Origin: Fusibacter sp. 3D3
GTDB lineage: Bacteria; Bacillota; Clostridia; Peptostreptococcales; Acidaminobacteraceae
Reading direction: 5' to 3'
DNA length: 59,221 nucleotides
Assembly: GCF_001748365.1 (NCBI RefSeq)
Contig: NZ_BDHH01000017.1
Location: 57,788 to 117,008, forward strand
Within the stretch, counting starts at the first letter, position 1. Every line of letters starts with the position of its first letter. Shown one piece after another: positions 34,983 to 45,982 of the stretch. The notes beneath the pieces are model-generated. The model had not been told where the DNA came from, made no database searches, and saw only the letters and a list, made by a program, of their open reading frames with translations. A program made the position numbers and the translations under genes.

Positions 34983-35025
34983 CTGGTAGTGTACATCCTC
35001 AGAGGATGCATACTACCAGTTTTTT
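34983..35025 (+). terminator. Terminator after deoC
   Basis: CTGGTAGT (34983-34990) pairs with ACTACCAG (35012-35019), with an inner CATCCTC/GAGGATG stem, then T6. Confidence 0.9.
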
Positions 35026-35171
35026 AGTACTATAAGCCTGTTGTTATATAGTGCTGTGCCCTCATTTTATGCCTGTCATGCAGTTGTAATGTGATTCTAA
35101 TTCAATTTTCAGCATAATCACAAAAAGATGTGGTATATTAATACTATAAGCATAACAATATGAGGTGAACA

Positions 35172-36305
35172 ATGAATTTTAAAGATTTAAATCTTTACTT
35201 CTATGCAAAAATGATCGCAATTGCTGCAATTGTGATTCTGTTTTTGACTAGGACGCCTGTCTGGAGTTTGATAGAACAGGGCATTAGGCCGGTAATTTAC
35301 GCTTTTATTATTGCGTATATATTAGATTACTGCGTGCGCTATTTTGAAAAAAAACTTAAACTCAATCGCGTTATTTCCATTATTATTACGTTTGCTATTT
35401 TCATTTCAATAATTGTACTCTTTGGTGCATTGGTGGTTCCAAGAGTTGTCGAAACCGTAAGCATACTCATAAATTCTATTGGAAAAGTCGATATTAATCT
35501 TGAAGATATTTTTAGACAAGATTTTAACAATATGTATCTCAATGAAATTCAACAGAGTATTGTCAACGCTGTGACACCTATGCTCCAAAAACTAACAAAT
35601 GCAACAGGATCAGCGGTTTTGCTACTTGTAAATGAAATTCAAAAGATCACATCTGGACTTATTTCTTTTGTGGTTGCATTAATTATTTCTGTATACATGC
35701 TTGCTGAAAAAAATGATCTTGTGGCAAGGTTAAAACGTTTTATTTTTGCTTATTTTGATGATCAACATTCTAACTGGATTATGAATACATCTCAAAAAGC
35801 CCATTATATTTTCAAAGATTTTGTTGTGGGTAAGTTATTGGACAGTTTTATTATTGGCGTTTTATCTTTTGTGGTATTATCCTTCTTTAATTTTGAGTTT
35901 AAACTTTTAATAGCAATCATTATCGGTATCACCAATATGATTCCTTATTTCGGACCATTCCTTGGTGCCGTGCCCGCATCCATTATCACTTATATTGGCG
36001 CGCCGCATACGCCTGTTAATGTCCTATGGATTCTTTTGATCATATTGATTATACAACAGCTTGACGGGTGGGTAATCGGACCAATGATACTTGGAGATTC
36101 TGTGGGGGTAAGTGCCTTCTGGATAATTTTAGCAGTCACTATAGGAGGGGCAACCTTCGGCGTTCTGGGGATGTTCTTGGGTGTTCCTGTTTTAGTGCTC
36201 ATTAAGACACTGCTTGAAGATGATATACAGAAAAAATTATATGTCAAGGGCTATGAAGGCTTAGAAGAAAAGAACATCAGGATGAGTCGAAAATCTAAGT
36301 CATAA
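35172..36305 (+). CDS. AI-2E family transporter
   Basis: A 377-residue membrane protein with about eight segments, of the AI-2E (formerly PerM) family. A hydrophobic pair lies at residues 13-60, then a charged loop to about 150, and the conserved core NMIPYFGPFLGAVPASIITYI and DGWVIGPMILGDSVGVSAFW follows at about 258-315. Members export small molecules or ions; the AI-2 role is proven only for a few. AGGTGAAC precedes the ATG. It is probably co-transcribed with the regulator 20 bp downstream. Confidence 0.9.
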   Translation: MNFKDLNLYFYAKMIAIAAIVILFLTRTPVWSLIEQGIRPVIYAFIIAYILDYCVRYFEKKLKLNRVISIIITFAIFISIIVLFGALVVPRVVETVSILINSIGKVDINLEDIFRQDFNNMYLNEIQQSIVNAVTPMLQKLTNATGSAVLLLVNEIQKITSGLISFVVALIISVYMLAEKNDLVARLKRFIFAYFDDQHSNWIMNTSQKAHYIFKDFVVGKLLDSFIIGVLSFVVLSFFNFEFKLLIAIIIGITNMIPYFGPFLGAVPASIITYIGAPHTPVNVLWILLIILIIQQLDGWVIGPMILGDSVGVSAFWIILAVTIGGATFGVLGMFLGVPVLVLIKTLLEDDIQKKLYVKGYEGLEEKNIRMSRKSKS

Positions 36306-36325
36306 AATGAATGCGGGGGAATTGA

Positions 36326-37144
36326 ATGGTTGGGATTTTAGTCGTCGATATTAATACGACAACTTCATATAGAATTAAAAAGATACTTGAAAACGCAAAT
36401 GTTGAGATTATCACAGCGACCACTTCTATGGAGACGATCAATCGAGTCTCTTCGTCGGAGAAGAAAATTGATTTAGTGATTATTGATGTTCAATTGGGAC
36501 CTGAGGACGGTTTTGATCTGATTAGCCGTATCAGAGAAATAAAGGAGGAAATTGTAATCTGTATTGTTACGAGTCAAAATACGAGACGTTCCTTTGTAAA
36601 AGGGATAAAAGTAGGGGCTCTGGACTATATTCTCAAGCCTTTTGAAGAGGATTATCTCAGACAAAAACTTATTTTTCACATTGATGCGATTGAAATGGCA
36701 AAATCAATTCCGAACCGATCGCCTAAAACGATTGACCAAGCTGTTTACAATGCAGTTAAGAAGGCGATTCGTGAGGGTTATGAATTGATGATTGGTTTGT
36801 TTGTCCTGTATCATACAAGCAACGAGACAACTGTTGATGTGAACATAAAAGATTTGGCTATTTTAAAATCGATGACACATTATTTTAGCAGCCATCTCAC
36901 CGTTGAAGATGAATTTTTCACTTACGGTTCAAATGGCGCTGTTGTTATCATGCCTAAACATAAATTAGATCAAAAAAAGTCTCTTATTGACGATTTTGAA
37001 AAACTATTATTGAATTTTACAACCGCATACGATATTAAGGACACATTAGTTGCTTTTGATTTTATCAGTTTGCCACAGGAAGTTAATCCAAAAGAGAATG
37101 CGATCTCTGTATTAGCCAAACGCGTTGAAAATAAACTTAAATAG
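36326..37144 (+). CDS. Response regulator with degenerate output domain
   Basis: A 272-residue protein. Residues 1-120 form a receiver: phospho-acceptor Asp54 in LVIIDVQLG, Thr82 and Lys104 in ILKPFEE. The usual acidic pair near the N-terminus is VVDIN instead of VDD, so one metal-binding Asp is missing. Residues 130-272 look like a worn GGDEF-type fold (DEFFTYGSNGAVVIMP) without the catalytic GGDEF, so cyclase activity is unlikely. GGGGGAATTG precedes the start. It may act by protein binding. Confidence 0.68.
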   Translation: MVGILVVDINTTTSYRIKKILENANVEIITATTSMETINRVSSSEKKIDLVIIDVQLGPEDGFDLISRIREIKEEIVICIVTSQNTRRSFVKGIKVGALDYILKPFEEDYLRQKLIFHIDAIEMAKSIPNRSPKTIDQAVYNAVKKAIREGYELMIGLFVLYHTSNETTVDVNIKDLAILKSMTHYFSSHLTVEDEFFTYGSNGAVVIMPKHKLDQKKSLIDDFEKLLLNFTTAYDIKDTLVAFDFISLPQEVNPKENAISVLAKRVENKLK

Positions 37145-37160
37145 TATTATTTTTTTCAAG

Positions 37161-37197
37161 CTGCTTTGTATGTAATACCGATCAAAGCAGTTTTTTT
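37161..37197 (+). terminator. Terminator after response regulator
   Basis: CTGCTTTG (37161-37168) pairs with CAAAGCAG (37183-37190), followed by T7. The next 235 bases to the activase gene are very AT-rich, with repeated TTGTTATTATATG words, and look like promoter DNA without coding content. Confidence 0.85.
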
Positions 37198-37431
37198 GTA
37201 TTTTTATGTGGAAATTTCTTTTTTTATCCCGTGTTTCTACTAAATTTCCAAAAATATTAAGTTTTTATTATTTAACATTTTTTTAATAGCATTCTCATAA
37301 AAAAGGACTATAATATATATTAGATTTGTTATTATATGTAATTCGTTTTCGTTGTTGTTATTATATGCCATTATTTATATGTCATTAATTAATTTAGGAT
37401 TCATATTTATTTATACCGAGGTGTCATTATT

Positions 37432-40400
37432 ATGGACAAACTAAACGTTGGTTTGGACGTTGGGTCGACGACGGTTAAAATGATAATTCTGGATGAAAAT
37501 GAAAATATCATTTTCAAGGATTATCGTCGACATTTTTCTGATATTAAAAGTACTGTGTTTAATTTATTTGAAGATGCAAAAAGCGTTTTTGCCGATGCAA
37601 AAGTCAAAGTAATGGTCACTGGATCAGCTGGTTTGAGTTTAGCAGAAAGCTTAGGCGTTTCTTTTATTCAAGAAGTGGTGGCTTGTTCAAAGGCCATTAA
37701 AAAGTATGCACCTCAGACAGACGTGGCAATTGAACTCGGAGGTGAAGATGCTAAAATTATGTATTTTGGTCATTCGGTTGAGCAACGCATGAACGGCACT
37801 TGTGCTGGTGGGACAGGATCTTTTATTGATCAAATGTCCTCGTTGCTCAAGACAGATGCAGATGGATTAAACCTTCTTGCAAGTCAGCATAAAGAGATTT
37901 ACCCAATTGCATCGCGCTGTGGTGTGTTTGCAAAAACAGATATACAACCGCTCTTAAACGAGGGTGCGTCCAGAGCAGATATAGCGGCATCCGTACTTCA
38001 AGCTGTGGTGAATCAAACCATCAGTGGGCTCGCTTGTGGCAAACCCATCAGAGGCAATGTTGCTTTTTTAGGTGGACCGCTCTCCTTTTTACCAGAACTT
38101 AAAAAAAGATTTGAACTGACACTGAATTTGGATGATGAACACAGTGTTAAACTGGAAAATACACAGTACTTTGTGGCACTCGGTGCTGCGATTTCTTCGG
38201 ATCAGGAAGTTTCTCAAGATGTGCATTGCATTTATGATCGCATGCCTTCTATTTATTGTGAATCACCAGATTCTGAGGGTGGAATCGCCCCTTTATTTGA
38301 ATCTCAAAAGGATTTTGATGTTTTTATTGAGCGCCATTCAAGACATCACGTTTCGCGTAAACAACTGAGTGAAGCTAAAGGACCGCTTTTTCTGGGCATA
38401 GACGCAGGCTCTACAACGACTAAAGTTGCTGTTGTGGATGCACAAAAACAACTTTTATTCTCACACTATGGTTCAAACGAAGGGAATCCTTTGGGAACGA
38501 CCATTGAATCGCTAAAAAATTTATATGCGATGTTACCAGAAGACGCTTATATTGCCTACAGTACTGTAACGGGGTATGGTGAAAATTTAATCAAAGCGGC
38601 CTTAAAGTTAGATCATGGTGAAATCGAGACAATTGCACATTATAAAGCTGCGGATTATTTTCTACCAGGTGTTGATACCATTTTGGATATTGGTGGACAA
38701 GATATGAAATGCCTCAATGTCCACAACGGCATTATTGATTCTATTATGTTAAACGAAGCTTGCTCGTCTGGTTGTGGCTCGTTTATCGAAACATTTGCAG
38801 GGTCTGTCAATATGTCTGTGTCGGATTTTTCTGAGATGGGCTTATTCGCTAAAAAACCAGTTGACTTGGGGACGCGTTGTACTGTGTTTATGAATTCACG
38901 CGTTAAACAAGCTCAAAAAGAAGGTGCTACAGTTGGCGATCTCTCAGCGGGGATTTGTACATCTGTTATTAAAAATGCACTTTTTAAAGTCATTCGAATG
39001 AGATCACCAGAAGATTTAGGCGAAAAAATCGTCGTTCAAGGCGGGACTTTTTATAACAATGCGGTTTTAAGAGTTCTTGAGCAAATTTCAGGACGTGAAG
39101 TTGTAAGACCGGACATAGCAGGCATTATGGGTGCTTTTGGTTGTGCGATTATCTCGCTAGAGCGATTTGAAGAACCCTATAAGTCGCATATGCTTGGTGG
39201 GTCTCAATTAGAAAGCTTTAGTACAAGTACCAGCACAAGGCGATGTGAGCTGTGCGGTAATAATTGTCATCTCACAGTCAATACCTTCTCTGATCAAAGA
39301 CAATTTATTGTTGGAAATCGCTGCGAACGTGGTGCGGGTATAGAAAAGAAAACAGCAGATTTACCGAATCTCTATAAATATAAATATGAACGCGTATTTG
39401 ACTATAAGCCTCTTTCAAAAGAGGCCGCAAAGCGTGGCACTGTTGGGATACCAAGAGTTCTGAACATTTATGAAGATTATCCTTTTTGGTTTACTTTTTT
39501 CAATACCCTTGGATTTCGCGTGGAACTCTCTAGGCGTTCGTCCAAAATGATTTATGAAATGGGTATGGAGACCATTCCATCTGAAAGTGTTTGCTATCCC
39601 GCTAAAATTGTGCATGGACATATTGAGGATTTAATTCTTAAAAAAGTCGATAAGATTTTTTATCCGTGTATTCCCTATAATCGTCAGGAAGATGCCAATG
39701 CAGGGAATCATTACAATTGCCCTATAGTTACGTCTTACCCCGAAACGATCAATGTGAACGTGGATCATATTAAAAACAAACAGGTTAATTTCTATCATCC
39801 TTTTTTACCGCTTGATTCTATGAAGCATATGAAGAAACGCTTGATTGAAGAAATTTCACAATGGGACATCGATAAGGCTGAAATTAGCAGAGCAGTTGAT
39901 TTGGCATATGCAGAACATGATCAGTACAAACTCGATGTTATGAAAAAAGGGGAAGAAACACTTGCGTACATCAAGGCGAATAATTTAAAGGGGATTGTTC
40001 TTGCAGGGCGCCCTTATCATGTGGATCCAGAAATCAATCATGGTATTCCGGATCTTATTGAATCCTTTGGATTTGTTGTCTTATCTGAAGATGCCGTGGC
40101 GCATTTAGATCAAATTGAGCGTCCACTTAGAGTTGTGGATCAATGGGTTTATCATACGCGTCTCTATGCGGCAGCAACTTATGTTTCAAAACAATCAAAT
40201 CTTGAACTCGTCCAGCTCAATTCTTTTGGATGTGGTCTTGATGCGGTGACGACAGATCAAATTAAAGAGATTTTAGAAGCGAAAAGTAAAATCTACACTG
40301 TACTCAAAATTGATGAAATCAACAATTTAGGGGCTGTCAGAATTCGGATTAGATCGTTGATTGCAGCGATTGGAGAGCGTGATAAAAAAGCACTCATTCC

Positions 40401-41670
40401 TCTATACGAAAAACCAAAGGCAGAGCGTGTGGTTTTTACAGAAGAAATGCGTAAAACGCATACGATTCTAGTCCCTCAAATGTCACCTGTGCATTTTCAA
40501 TTTGTTCAAGCGGCGGTAAAACCTGAAGGTTACAATATGGAGGTCTTACCTTCGGTGGATGTATCTGCTATAGATGAAGGGCTTAAATACGTCAATAATG
40601 ACGCTTGTTATCCTTCGATCATCGTGGTTGGACAGCTGATGAAAGCTTTAAACTCTGGCAAGTATGACCTCAATAAAACCGCATTGATTATTTCTCAAAC
40701 GGGCGGGGGCTGTCGTGCCACAAATTATATTGCCTTTATCAGACATGCACTTAAAAGTTCAAAATTGGATCATGTACCTGTGATCAGTATAAATGCGGGA
40801 GGGCTTGAAGAGAATCCCGGCTTTAAATTGACTTTACCGCTCCTTGAGAAGTTAATTCAGAGTATGCTCTATGGAGACTTGTTTATGAGAGTCCTCTATA
40901 AGACAAGGCCCTATGAAGCTGAAAAAGGGGCCGCAAATAATCTTTATGACCATTGGGTTGAGATTTGTAAGCAGTCACTTGTGAAAGGCTCTCGAAAAGA
41001 ATTTATTTCAAATTTAAAAGCGATTGTTGAAGCTTTTGATGAATTGCCGTTGCTTAATATTAAAAAGCCAAGAGTTGGTCTAGTAGGTGAGATTTTAGTC
41101 AAATTTCACCCAACAGCGAACAACAATATCGTTGATCTTTTGGAGCATGAAGGGGCAGAAGCGGTTATGCCAGATTTGATTGATTTCTTTACGTATTCTG
41201 CCTATAACAACGTTATCAAGAATAAGTATCTTTCAGGCAGTATGAAAAAGCGTCTTACCAGTGAAGCTTTTATTACGATGATCGAATATTATCGCAAGCC
41301 AATGGTGACTGCACTGAACAACAGTAAGCGGTTTGAAGGGCCCAAACATATTAAGGTGCTTGGAAAACTTGCAGAGCCACATTTATCGCTTTGTAATCAG
41401 ACGGGTGAAGGGTGGTTTTTAACGGCTGAGATGATTGAACTGATTCATGGCGGTGTGGACAATATTGTTTGTATGCAGCCGTTTGCATGTTTGCCAAATC
41501 ATATTACTGGAAAAGGAATGATCAAAGAGCTTAAAAACAGTTATCCCAAATCGAATATTGTGCCGATTGATTATGATCCAGGGGCAAGTGAAGTCAATCA
41601 GATTAACCGTATTAAGTTGATGCTTGCGACCGCTTTTGATAATTTAAACAGTAGAAGTGAAAAAGAGTAA
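37432..41670 (+). CDS. Giant acyl-CoA dehydratase activase (double ASKHA)
   Basis: A 1412-residue protein of the 2-hydroxyacyl-CoA dehydratase activator clan. Two BadF/BcrA-type ATPase domains are fused: residues 1-260 ([30 protein letters not shown]) and about 320-590 ([31 protein letters not shown]), with Fe-S cysteines retained. A Cys cluster [12 protein letters not shown] follows near 605, then a DUF2229 region to about 870 and an HgdB-like part to the end ([26 protein letters not shown]). It likely couples ATP hydrolysis to low-potential electron transfer. This architecture is widespread in anaerobes, but the substrate is unknown. It is transcribed alone. Confidence 0.88.
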   Translation: MDKLNVGLDVGSTTVKMIILDENENIIFKDYRRHFSDIKSTVFNLFEDAKSVFADAKVKVMVTGSAGLSLAESLGVSFIQEVVACSKAIKKYAPQTDVAIELGGEDAKIMYFGHSVEQRMNGTCAGGTGSFIDQMSSLLKTDADGLNLLASQHKEIYPIASRCGVFAKTDIQPLLNEGASRADIAASVLQAVVNQTISGLACGKPIRGNVAFLGGPLSFLPELKKRFELTLNLDDEHSVKLENTQYFVALGAAISSDQEVSQDVHCIYDRMPSIYCESPDSEGGIAPLFESQKDFDVFIERHSRHHVSRKQLSEAKGPLFLGIDAGSTTTKVAVVDAQKQLLFSHYGSNEGNPLGTTIESLKNLYAMLPEDAYIAYSTVTGYGENLIKAALKLDHGEIETIAHYKAADYFLPGVDTILDIGGQDMKCLNVHNGIIDSIMLNEACSSGCGSFIETFAGSVNMSVSDFSEMGLFAKKPVDLGTRCTVFMNSRVKQAQKEGATVGDLSAGICTSVIKNALFKVIRMRSPEDLGEKIVVQGGTFYNNAVLRVLEQISGREVVRPDIAGIMGAFGCAIISLERFEEPYKSHMLGGSQLESFSTSTSTRRCELCGNNCHLTVNTFSDQRQFIVGNRCERGAGIEKKTADLPNLYKYKYERVFDYKPLSKEAAKRGTVGIPRVLNIYEDYPFWFTFFNTLGFRVELSRRSSKMIYEMGMETIPSESVCYPAKIVHGHIEDLILKKVDKIFYPCIPYNRQEDANAGNHYNCPIVTSYPETINVNVDHIKNKQVNFYHPFLPLDSMKHMKKRLIEEISQWDIDKAEISRAVDLAYAEHDQYKLDVMKKGEETLAYIKANNLKGIVLAGRPYHVDPEINHGIPDLIESFGFVVLSEDAVAHLDQIERPLRVVDQWVYHTRLYAAATYVSKQSNLELVQLNSFGCGLDAVTTDQIKEILEAKSKIYTVLKIDEINNLGAVRIRIRSLIAAIGERDKKALIPLYEKPKAERVVFTEEMRKTHTILVPQMSPVHFQFVQAAVKPEGYNMEVLPSVDVSAIDEGLKYVNNDACYPSIIVVGQLMKALNSGKYDLNKTALIISQTGGGCRATNYIAFIRHALKSSKLDHVPVISINAGGLEENPGFKLTLPLLEKLIQSMLYGDLFMRVLYKTRPYEAEKGAANNLYDHWVEICKQSLVKGSRKEFISNLKAIVEAFDELPLLNIKKPRVGLVGEILVKFHPTANNNIVDLLEHEGAEAVMPDLIDFFTYSAYNNVIKNKYLSGSMKKRLTSEAFITMIEYYRKPMVTALNNSKRFEGPKHIKVLGKLAEPHLSLCNQTGEGWFLTAEMIELIHGGVDNIVCMQPFACLPNHITGKGMIKELKNSYPKSNIVPIDYDPGASEVNQINRIKLMLATAFDNLNSRSEKE

Positions 41671-41700
41671 GCATAAAGACGGATGGATTTAACAGTGATG

Positions 41701-41735
41701 TGCCCACCAAAACAAGGTTTTGGTGGGCATTAATA
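41701..41735 (+). terminator. Terminator after activase gene
   Basis: TGCCCACCAAAAC (41701-41713) pairs perfectly with GTTTTGGTGGGCA (41717-41729). The following TTAATAA is a poor T-tract. Confidence 0.75.
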
Positions 41736-41744
41736 AGTGTTTTA

Positions 41745-41753
41745 TGATATAAT
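41745..41753 (+). promoter_or_regulatory. Extended -10 promoter of deoD
   Basis: TGATATAAT (TG-N-TATAAT) at 41745-41753 is an extended -10 lying 34 bp before the deoD start; the -35 is weak, as tolerated with extended -10 elements. Confidence 0.55.
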
Positions 41754-41786
41754 GAATACGTTGGAAAATCGTATGGAGGTGTTTTT

Positions 41787-42497
41787 ATGAGTACGCACAT
41801 TAATGCAAAGATTGGTGATATTGCAGATATCGTACTATTGCCAGGAGATCCTTTAAGAGCTCAGTATATTGCGGAAACTTTTTTTGAGAATCCTGTTTGT
41901 TATAACAAGGTAAGAGGTATGCTCGGCTATACGGGTACATATAATGGCGTTAGAGTTTCTGTCCAAGGTACGGGTATGGGCATGCCTTCTCTGTCTATTT
42001 ATGTAAATGAACTTTTGAGATTTTATGATGTAAATAAGCTCGTCAGAGTGGGTTCTTGCGGTGCGATGCAACCCCATATAAAAATTAGAGATGTCATACT
42101 GGCACAAGCGGCTTCTACGACTTCAAATATGAATAATCGACGTTTTGGAACCTGTAATTTCGCTGCTATTTCGGATTTTGACCTTCTACACAGTACTTTT
42201 CAGACGGCAAAAGAAACGGGGTTGAAGGTACATGTGGGCAATATTCTATCTGAAGACAGCTTTTATGACGATTATAATTCGAGTCGAAACCAAATTTTTA
42301 TGGATTATAATGTACTTGCAGTGGAGATGGAAGCGGCAGAGCTCTACACTTTAGCGGCTAAATATAAGGCGCAAGCACTGTGCGTTTTGACGGTGAGCGA
42401 TTCCTTAATCACTGCTGAAGAAACGACTGCGGAAGAGAGAGAGAAAACATTTAACGATATGATTACTTTGGTTTTGGACACGGTGACAAAGGCTTAA
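41787..42497 (+). CDS. deoD: Purine-nucleoside phosphorylase, DeoD type
   Basis: A 236-residue hexameric-type phosphorylase splitting purine (deoxy)nucleosides to base and (deoxy)ribose 1-phosphate. Motifs are [59 protein letters not shown] and the catalytic Asp in LTVSDSL. Length is standard and TGGAGG precedes the ATG. Its products feed xpt, hpt and deoC in this window. Confidence 0.96.
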   Translation: MSTHINAKIGDIADIVLLPGDPLRAQYIAETFFENPVCYNKVRGMLGYTGTYNGVRVSVQGTGMGMPSLSIYVNELLRFYDVNKLVRVGSCGAMQPHIKIRDVILAQAASTTSNMNNRRFGTCNFAAISDFDLLHSTFQTAKETGLKVHVGNILSEDSFYDDYNSSRNQIFMDYNVLAVEMEAAELYTLAAKYKAQALCVLTVSDSLITAEETTAEEREKTFNDMITLVLDTVTKA

Positions 42498-42536
42498 GGT
42501 TGTCTGATGTCTAAAGTAGTATTCGTGTTTATTAAA

Positions 42537-42582
42537 GGTGGCGTTGTTAGGTCGAGGGATGACCAGTAACGCCATCTTTTTC
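42537..42582. terminator. Terminator between deoD and HD-GYP gene
   Basis: GGTGGCGTT (42537-42545) pairs with AACGCCATC (42568-42576), followed by T5 on the plus strand. It separates convergent genes. Confidence 0.75.
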
Positions 42583-42587
42583 TGTAT

Positions 42588-44162
42588 TTACGTGATGGCT
42601 TCGAGTTCAGGTTCTATGGTTAAAAAGGCCTGTATAAGTGTTTCGGAGAACTGACTGCGCATACTTACAGAGATCAGGTTGATGGCCTCAATATGTGTGA
42701 GCGCTTTTCTGTAAGGACGATGACTGGTTAAAGCGTCATAGACATCTGCAATAGAGAGTATTTGAGCACCCAGTGGAATTTGGTCGCCTTTTAATCCAAG
42801 TGGATAACCTGTTCCGTCATATTTTTCGTGATGATGTAAAACCAGCGTATCGATTTCGTTAAAAGCAGATGCTTTGTGCAAAATTCGAAAGCCTGTTAGA
42901 GAATGCTCTTGAATGATTTTGAATTCGGCGTCTGTCAACGGTCCTTTTTTATTCAAAATTTGTTCAGGTATCGTGATTTTTCCAATATCGTGCACTAATG
43001 AAGCTTTTGTTAAAGTTTTCAAATCATCGTATTTCAAAGTCTGTCCAATGAGCTGCGCATATTTTGACACCCGATCGGAATGTCCTTTGGTGTAGGAATC
43101 TGTTGCATTTAATGCTTCAATCATGATATTCAAGGTTTCATCATTTTTATCATTGAGTTCTATAATTTTATCATTGATCGTTGAGGAAAGTTTGTTTATG
43201 CTCGTAGAAAGTTGACTCAGTTCTTCTATACGGCTGTTTTCTAAATCGATATCATAGTGTCCGTTGGCAATGCTGTCCACTTTCTTAACGGTTTTGTTAA
43301 TCTGGTCTGCGACTTTTTTCAAGACCATACTCGCAACAATACTTGCAAGTATGAGTACAAGAAAAACAGAGAGCAGTATGAAAAAAGTTTGTCGTCTCAG
43401 ATCATTGATGATTTCAGGCTTATCCATTTTTGCGGTTAAGAAGAAACTGTTTTTAGAATCGACTTTAATCGGGATAAAAATTTGATTAAAGTCGGCATCC
43501 GATATGTTGATCGCCCCATTTGAACCATATCCAATTGAGGCTGAAGGGTTTGATTGAGTTTGGTCGTTAAGGACATATTCAATACTCTGAATACCAATAA
43601 AGGACTTCATCATGGTCATGTCGAGTTTATATTTAAGCGGTGCCATAACGAGGTAGGATTTAGATTTGTCCTCGGAGCTGCTGGTATAAATATTTTTTAA
43701 AATGCCTATATAGAGGGTGTTTTTGTATTCATAAAAAAGCGTTTGAGTGGTATATTGTTTTTGATCCTGAACTAAAAAGCCCATTGTGAGTTCGTATGGC
43801 GCATCTGTAAAGGGGGCTTGATCCGTGTTTTCCACATAATAGTATTCAAATCCATACTGGTTGGTTAAGGATTTAATAGACTCATTCTCAATGGACGCGT
43901 ATTCTGAAGTGTCGAGGGCGCTTTTATAGACCATTTCGTTACGAATTTGATAAAAGGCTTTATCGGTAAAGAGACTATTGCTCGTATGACCAATTTGATA
44001 ATTTATGTATTCTTCTAACATTTTATACGTCATTTTGGAGTAGAAAACATTGTTATCACTTTCTGATGTTTTAAAAGTGTGTTGAATGCCTAATAAGACA
44101 AATAAGGTTGAAAATATAAGTATAGGCAACATAATGATAAGTGAAAGTTTATAGAATTTCAT
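42588..44162 (-). CDS. Membrane HD-GYP domain phosphodiesterase
   Basis: A 524-residue sensor. Membrane helix one lies at about 5-27, an extracytoplasmic sensor at about 28-268, helix two at about 270-292 and HAMP at about 293-345. The HD-GYP domain follows with HSDRVSKYAQLIG, LVHDIGKITIPEQIL and HHHEKYDGTGYPLGL plus IADVYDALTSHRPYR. All metal ligands appear present, so it should hydrolyse cyclic di-GMP. The start is the ATG with AAAGAGGTC before it; a TTG nine codons upstream is less likely. Confidence 0.9.
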   Translation of the reverse strand: MKFYKLSLIIMLPILIFSTLFVLLGIQHTFKTSESDNNVFYSKMTYKMLEEYINYQIGHTSNSLFTDKAFYQIRNEMVYKSALDTSEYASIENESIKSLTNQYGFEYYYVENTDQAPFTDAPYELTMGFLVQDQKQYTTQTLFYEYKNTLYIGILKNIYTSSSEDKSKSYLVMAPLKYKLDMTMMKSFIGIQSIEYVLNDQTQSNPSASIGYGSNGAINISDADFNQIFIPIKVDSKNSFFLTAKMDKPEIINDLRRQTFFILLSVFLVLILASIVASMVLKKVADQINKTVKKVDSIANGHYDIDLENSRIEELSQLSTSINKLSSTINDKIIELNDKNDETLNIMIEALNATDSYTKGHSDRVSKYAQLIGQTLKYDDLKTLTKASLVHDIGKITIPEQILNKKGPLTDAEFKIIQEHSLTGFRILHKASAFNEIDTLVLHHHEKYDGTGYPLGLKGDQIPLGAQILSIADVYDALTSHRPYRKALTHIEAINLISVSMRSQFSETLIQAFLTIEPELEAIT

Positions 44163-44242
44163 GGCAAGACCTCTTTTCTTTATTAACAAATTGATTATAG
44201 CATAACTTATGTAAATGTCTGTGAATAAATTATTAATTCGTA

Positions 44243-44251
44243 TGTTATAAT
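44243..44251 (+). promoter_or_regulatory. Extended -10 promoter of pyrophosphatase gene
   Basis: TGTTATAAT at 44243-44251 forms an extended -10, about 40 bp before the pyrophosphatase start. Confidence 0.5.
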
Positions 44252-44290
44252 AGGAAAGTAAATTGTACCAACTTTAAGGAGTAAATGATT

Positions 44291-45916
44291 ATGAAAGAAA
44301 ATGTCATGATTTTTGGTCATCGAAATCCAGATACAGACAGTGTCACCAGCGCAATTGCGCTCTCATATCTCAAAAATCAAACACAATATCATGCACTACC
44401 CTGCGTTCTAGGCGATCTTTCAAAAGAAAGTGAGTTTGTACTGGATTACTTCAAAGTAGCGCATCCTCATAGAATTGATGATGTTAAAATTCAGCTTAAA
44501 GATTTGCTCTATGATCGCATTATGGCTTTAGAACCCTCAAATTCAATTTTGACAGCTACAAAACATATGAATGATAACAAGATCAGGACGCTCCCAATCG
44601 TGGATTCTGAAGGGTATTTGATCGGGATCGTTACGATGAAGGATATTGCCATGAGTGCGATTCATGGAGATTTGCACACACTTAATACGACTTTTATAAA
44701 CATTAAATCAGATTTAAAAGCGGAAACGCTCAATTATGCTCATTCTGATGTAAATGGCAAGATATCCATTACGGCATTTCACGATTCTTCAATTATCAAA
44801 GAAGATATTTTTGACGTGAATACGATTGTCATCACAGGAGATCGATTTGATATCATTGACTATGCAATTCAGCGTAAGGTCCAATTGATTGTTGTTACAG
44901 GCAATAAGAAAATTCCAACTTTATTGGTTGAAAAAGCTGCTGTAACTGGTGTGAATATGCTCAAGACACCTTATGACACTTATTACACCTCAAAACTTAT
45001 AAATCAAACTAATTTTGTAAGTTCCATTATGAAAAGAGAACGCCTTGTAAGGTTTAAAGAAAATGAGTACCTTGAAAATTGTCGTGAAATTATACAGACT
45101 TCTAAACACTCCAAATTTCCTCTTGTTGATGAAAAAGGAAAATACCTTGGCATTATCGGGAGAACACACTTTTTGAATCCGACAAAGAAGAATGTCATTT
45201 TGGTAGATCATAATGAGTATGCTCAATCTGCAGAAGGCCTCAATGAAGCCAATGTCATTGAAATTATAGATCATCACAAGATTGGCGACATTTCTACAGC
45301 GTTGCCCATCTCCTTCAGAAACATGCCTGTGGGCAGTACCAATACGATTATTTTCCAGCTCTTTAAAGAAGAGCAGATTGAGATTCCAAAGGACATCGCT
45401 GGACTCATGATGTCTGGCATCATATCGGATACTTTGTTTTTAAAATCGCCAACGACGACCGTTTTTGATGAAATGGCAGTTGAAAAATTGACCGAAATCA
45501 CAGGCATTAAACCCGATACTTTTGCACTTGAGATGTTTAAAATGGGCACTTCGCTTGTTGGCAAGTCCGTTTCAGATGTGTTCTTTAACGATTTTAAAGA
45601 ATTTATGCTAGAAGGCTGTAAAATAGCGATATCTCAAGTCTTTACATTAAATTTTCAAGAAATTTTAGACAACCAGTCCGTTTATCTGGAGACCATTAAA
45701 AGGGTTCATCACGATAAAGACCATTATCTGACGCTCATGGTGGTCACGGATATTATAGAAGAAGGTTCATATATGCTCTTTGAATCTAAGAATGAATCCG
45801 TTATGTCGCTGGCATTTGAAAAATCGGTTGAACAGGGGACCTTTATTGGCAACTGTGTTTCACGAAAAAAGCAGATTATTCCTAAACTGATCAATGCGCT
45901 TAATATCTTAAAATAG
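44291..45916 (+). CDS. CBS-domain manganese-dependent inorganic pyrophosphatase
   Basis: A 541-residue family II pyrophosphatase with regulatory insert. The DHH part opens with FGHRNPDTDSVTSAIALSY and resumes at LVDHNEYAQS and IEIIDHHKIGD, with DHHA2 to the end. Between them lie CBS one (about 65-120), a DRTGG domain (about 125-235) and CBS two (about 240-295). The CBS pair binds adenine nucleotides and tunes activity. Two ATGs lie six bases apart; the second is preferred because AAGGAG is too close to the first. AGTGACGTTAGAGTG repeat-like DNA follows. Confidence 0.92.
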   Translation: MKENVMIFGHRNPDTDSVTSAIALSYLKNQTQYHALPCVLGDLSKESEFVLDYFKVAHPHRIDDVKIQLKDLLYDRIMALEPSNSILTATKHMNDNKIRTLPIVDSEGYLIGIVTMKDIAMSAIHGDLHTLNTTFINIKSDLKAETLNYAHSDVNGKISITAFHDSSIIKEDIFDVNTIVITGDRFDIIDYAIQRKVQLIVVTGNKKIPTLLVEKAAVTGVNMLKTPYDTYYTSKLINQTNFVSSIMKRERLVRFKENEYLENCREIIQTSKHSKFPLVDEKGKYLGIIGRTHFLNPTKKNVILVDHNEYAQSAEGLNEANVIEIIDHHKIGDISTALPISFRNMPVGSTNTIIFQLFKEEQIEIPKDIAGLMMSGIISDTLFLKSPTTTVFDEMAVEKLTEITGIKPDTFALEMFKMGTSLVGKSVSDVFFNDFKEFMLEGCKIAISQVFTLNFQEILDNQSVYLETIKRVHHDKDHYLTLMVVTDIIEEGSYMLFESKNESVMSLAFEKSVEQGTFIGNCVSRKKQIIPKLINALNILK

Positions 45917-45919
45917 GAC

Positions 45920-45947
45920 GTTAGAGTGTTAAAAGTCAAAAGTGGAG
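45920..45947 (+). repeat. Partial copy of 52.6-kb palindromic element
   Basis: The 28 bases match 52636-52663 at 24 positions (GTTARAGTGTYAAAAGTCAA core). Both copies begin three to four bases after a stop codon. Only the left end of the longer element is seen here. Confidence 0.5.
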
Positions 45948-45982
45948 AAACCCAGTTGAAATTTCTCGAATCAGGAGGATTC

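Noticed and set aside
37200-37431. AT-rich repeats before the activase gene as a CRISPR or origin
   Set aside because: The repeated words are short and irregular, with no spacers of constant length and no DnaA-box array.
45926-45982. Upstream extension of the methionine gamma-lyase-like protein
   Set aside because: The extra residues come from the repeat at 45920 and start at a non-ATG codon; AGGAGG marks the ATG at 45983.
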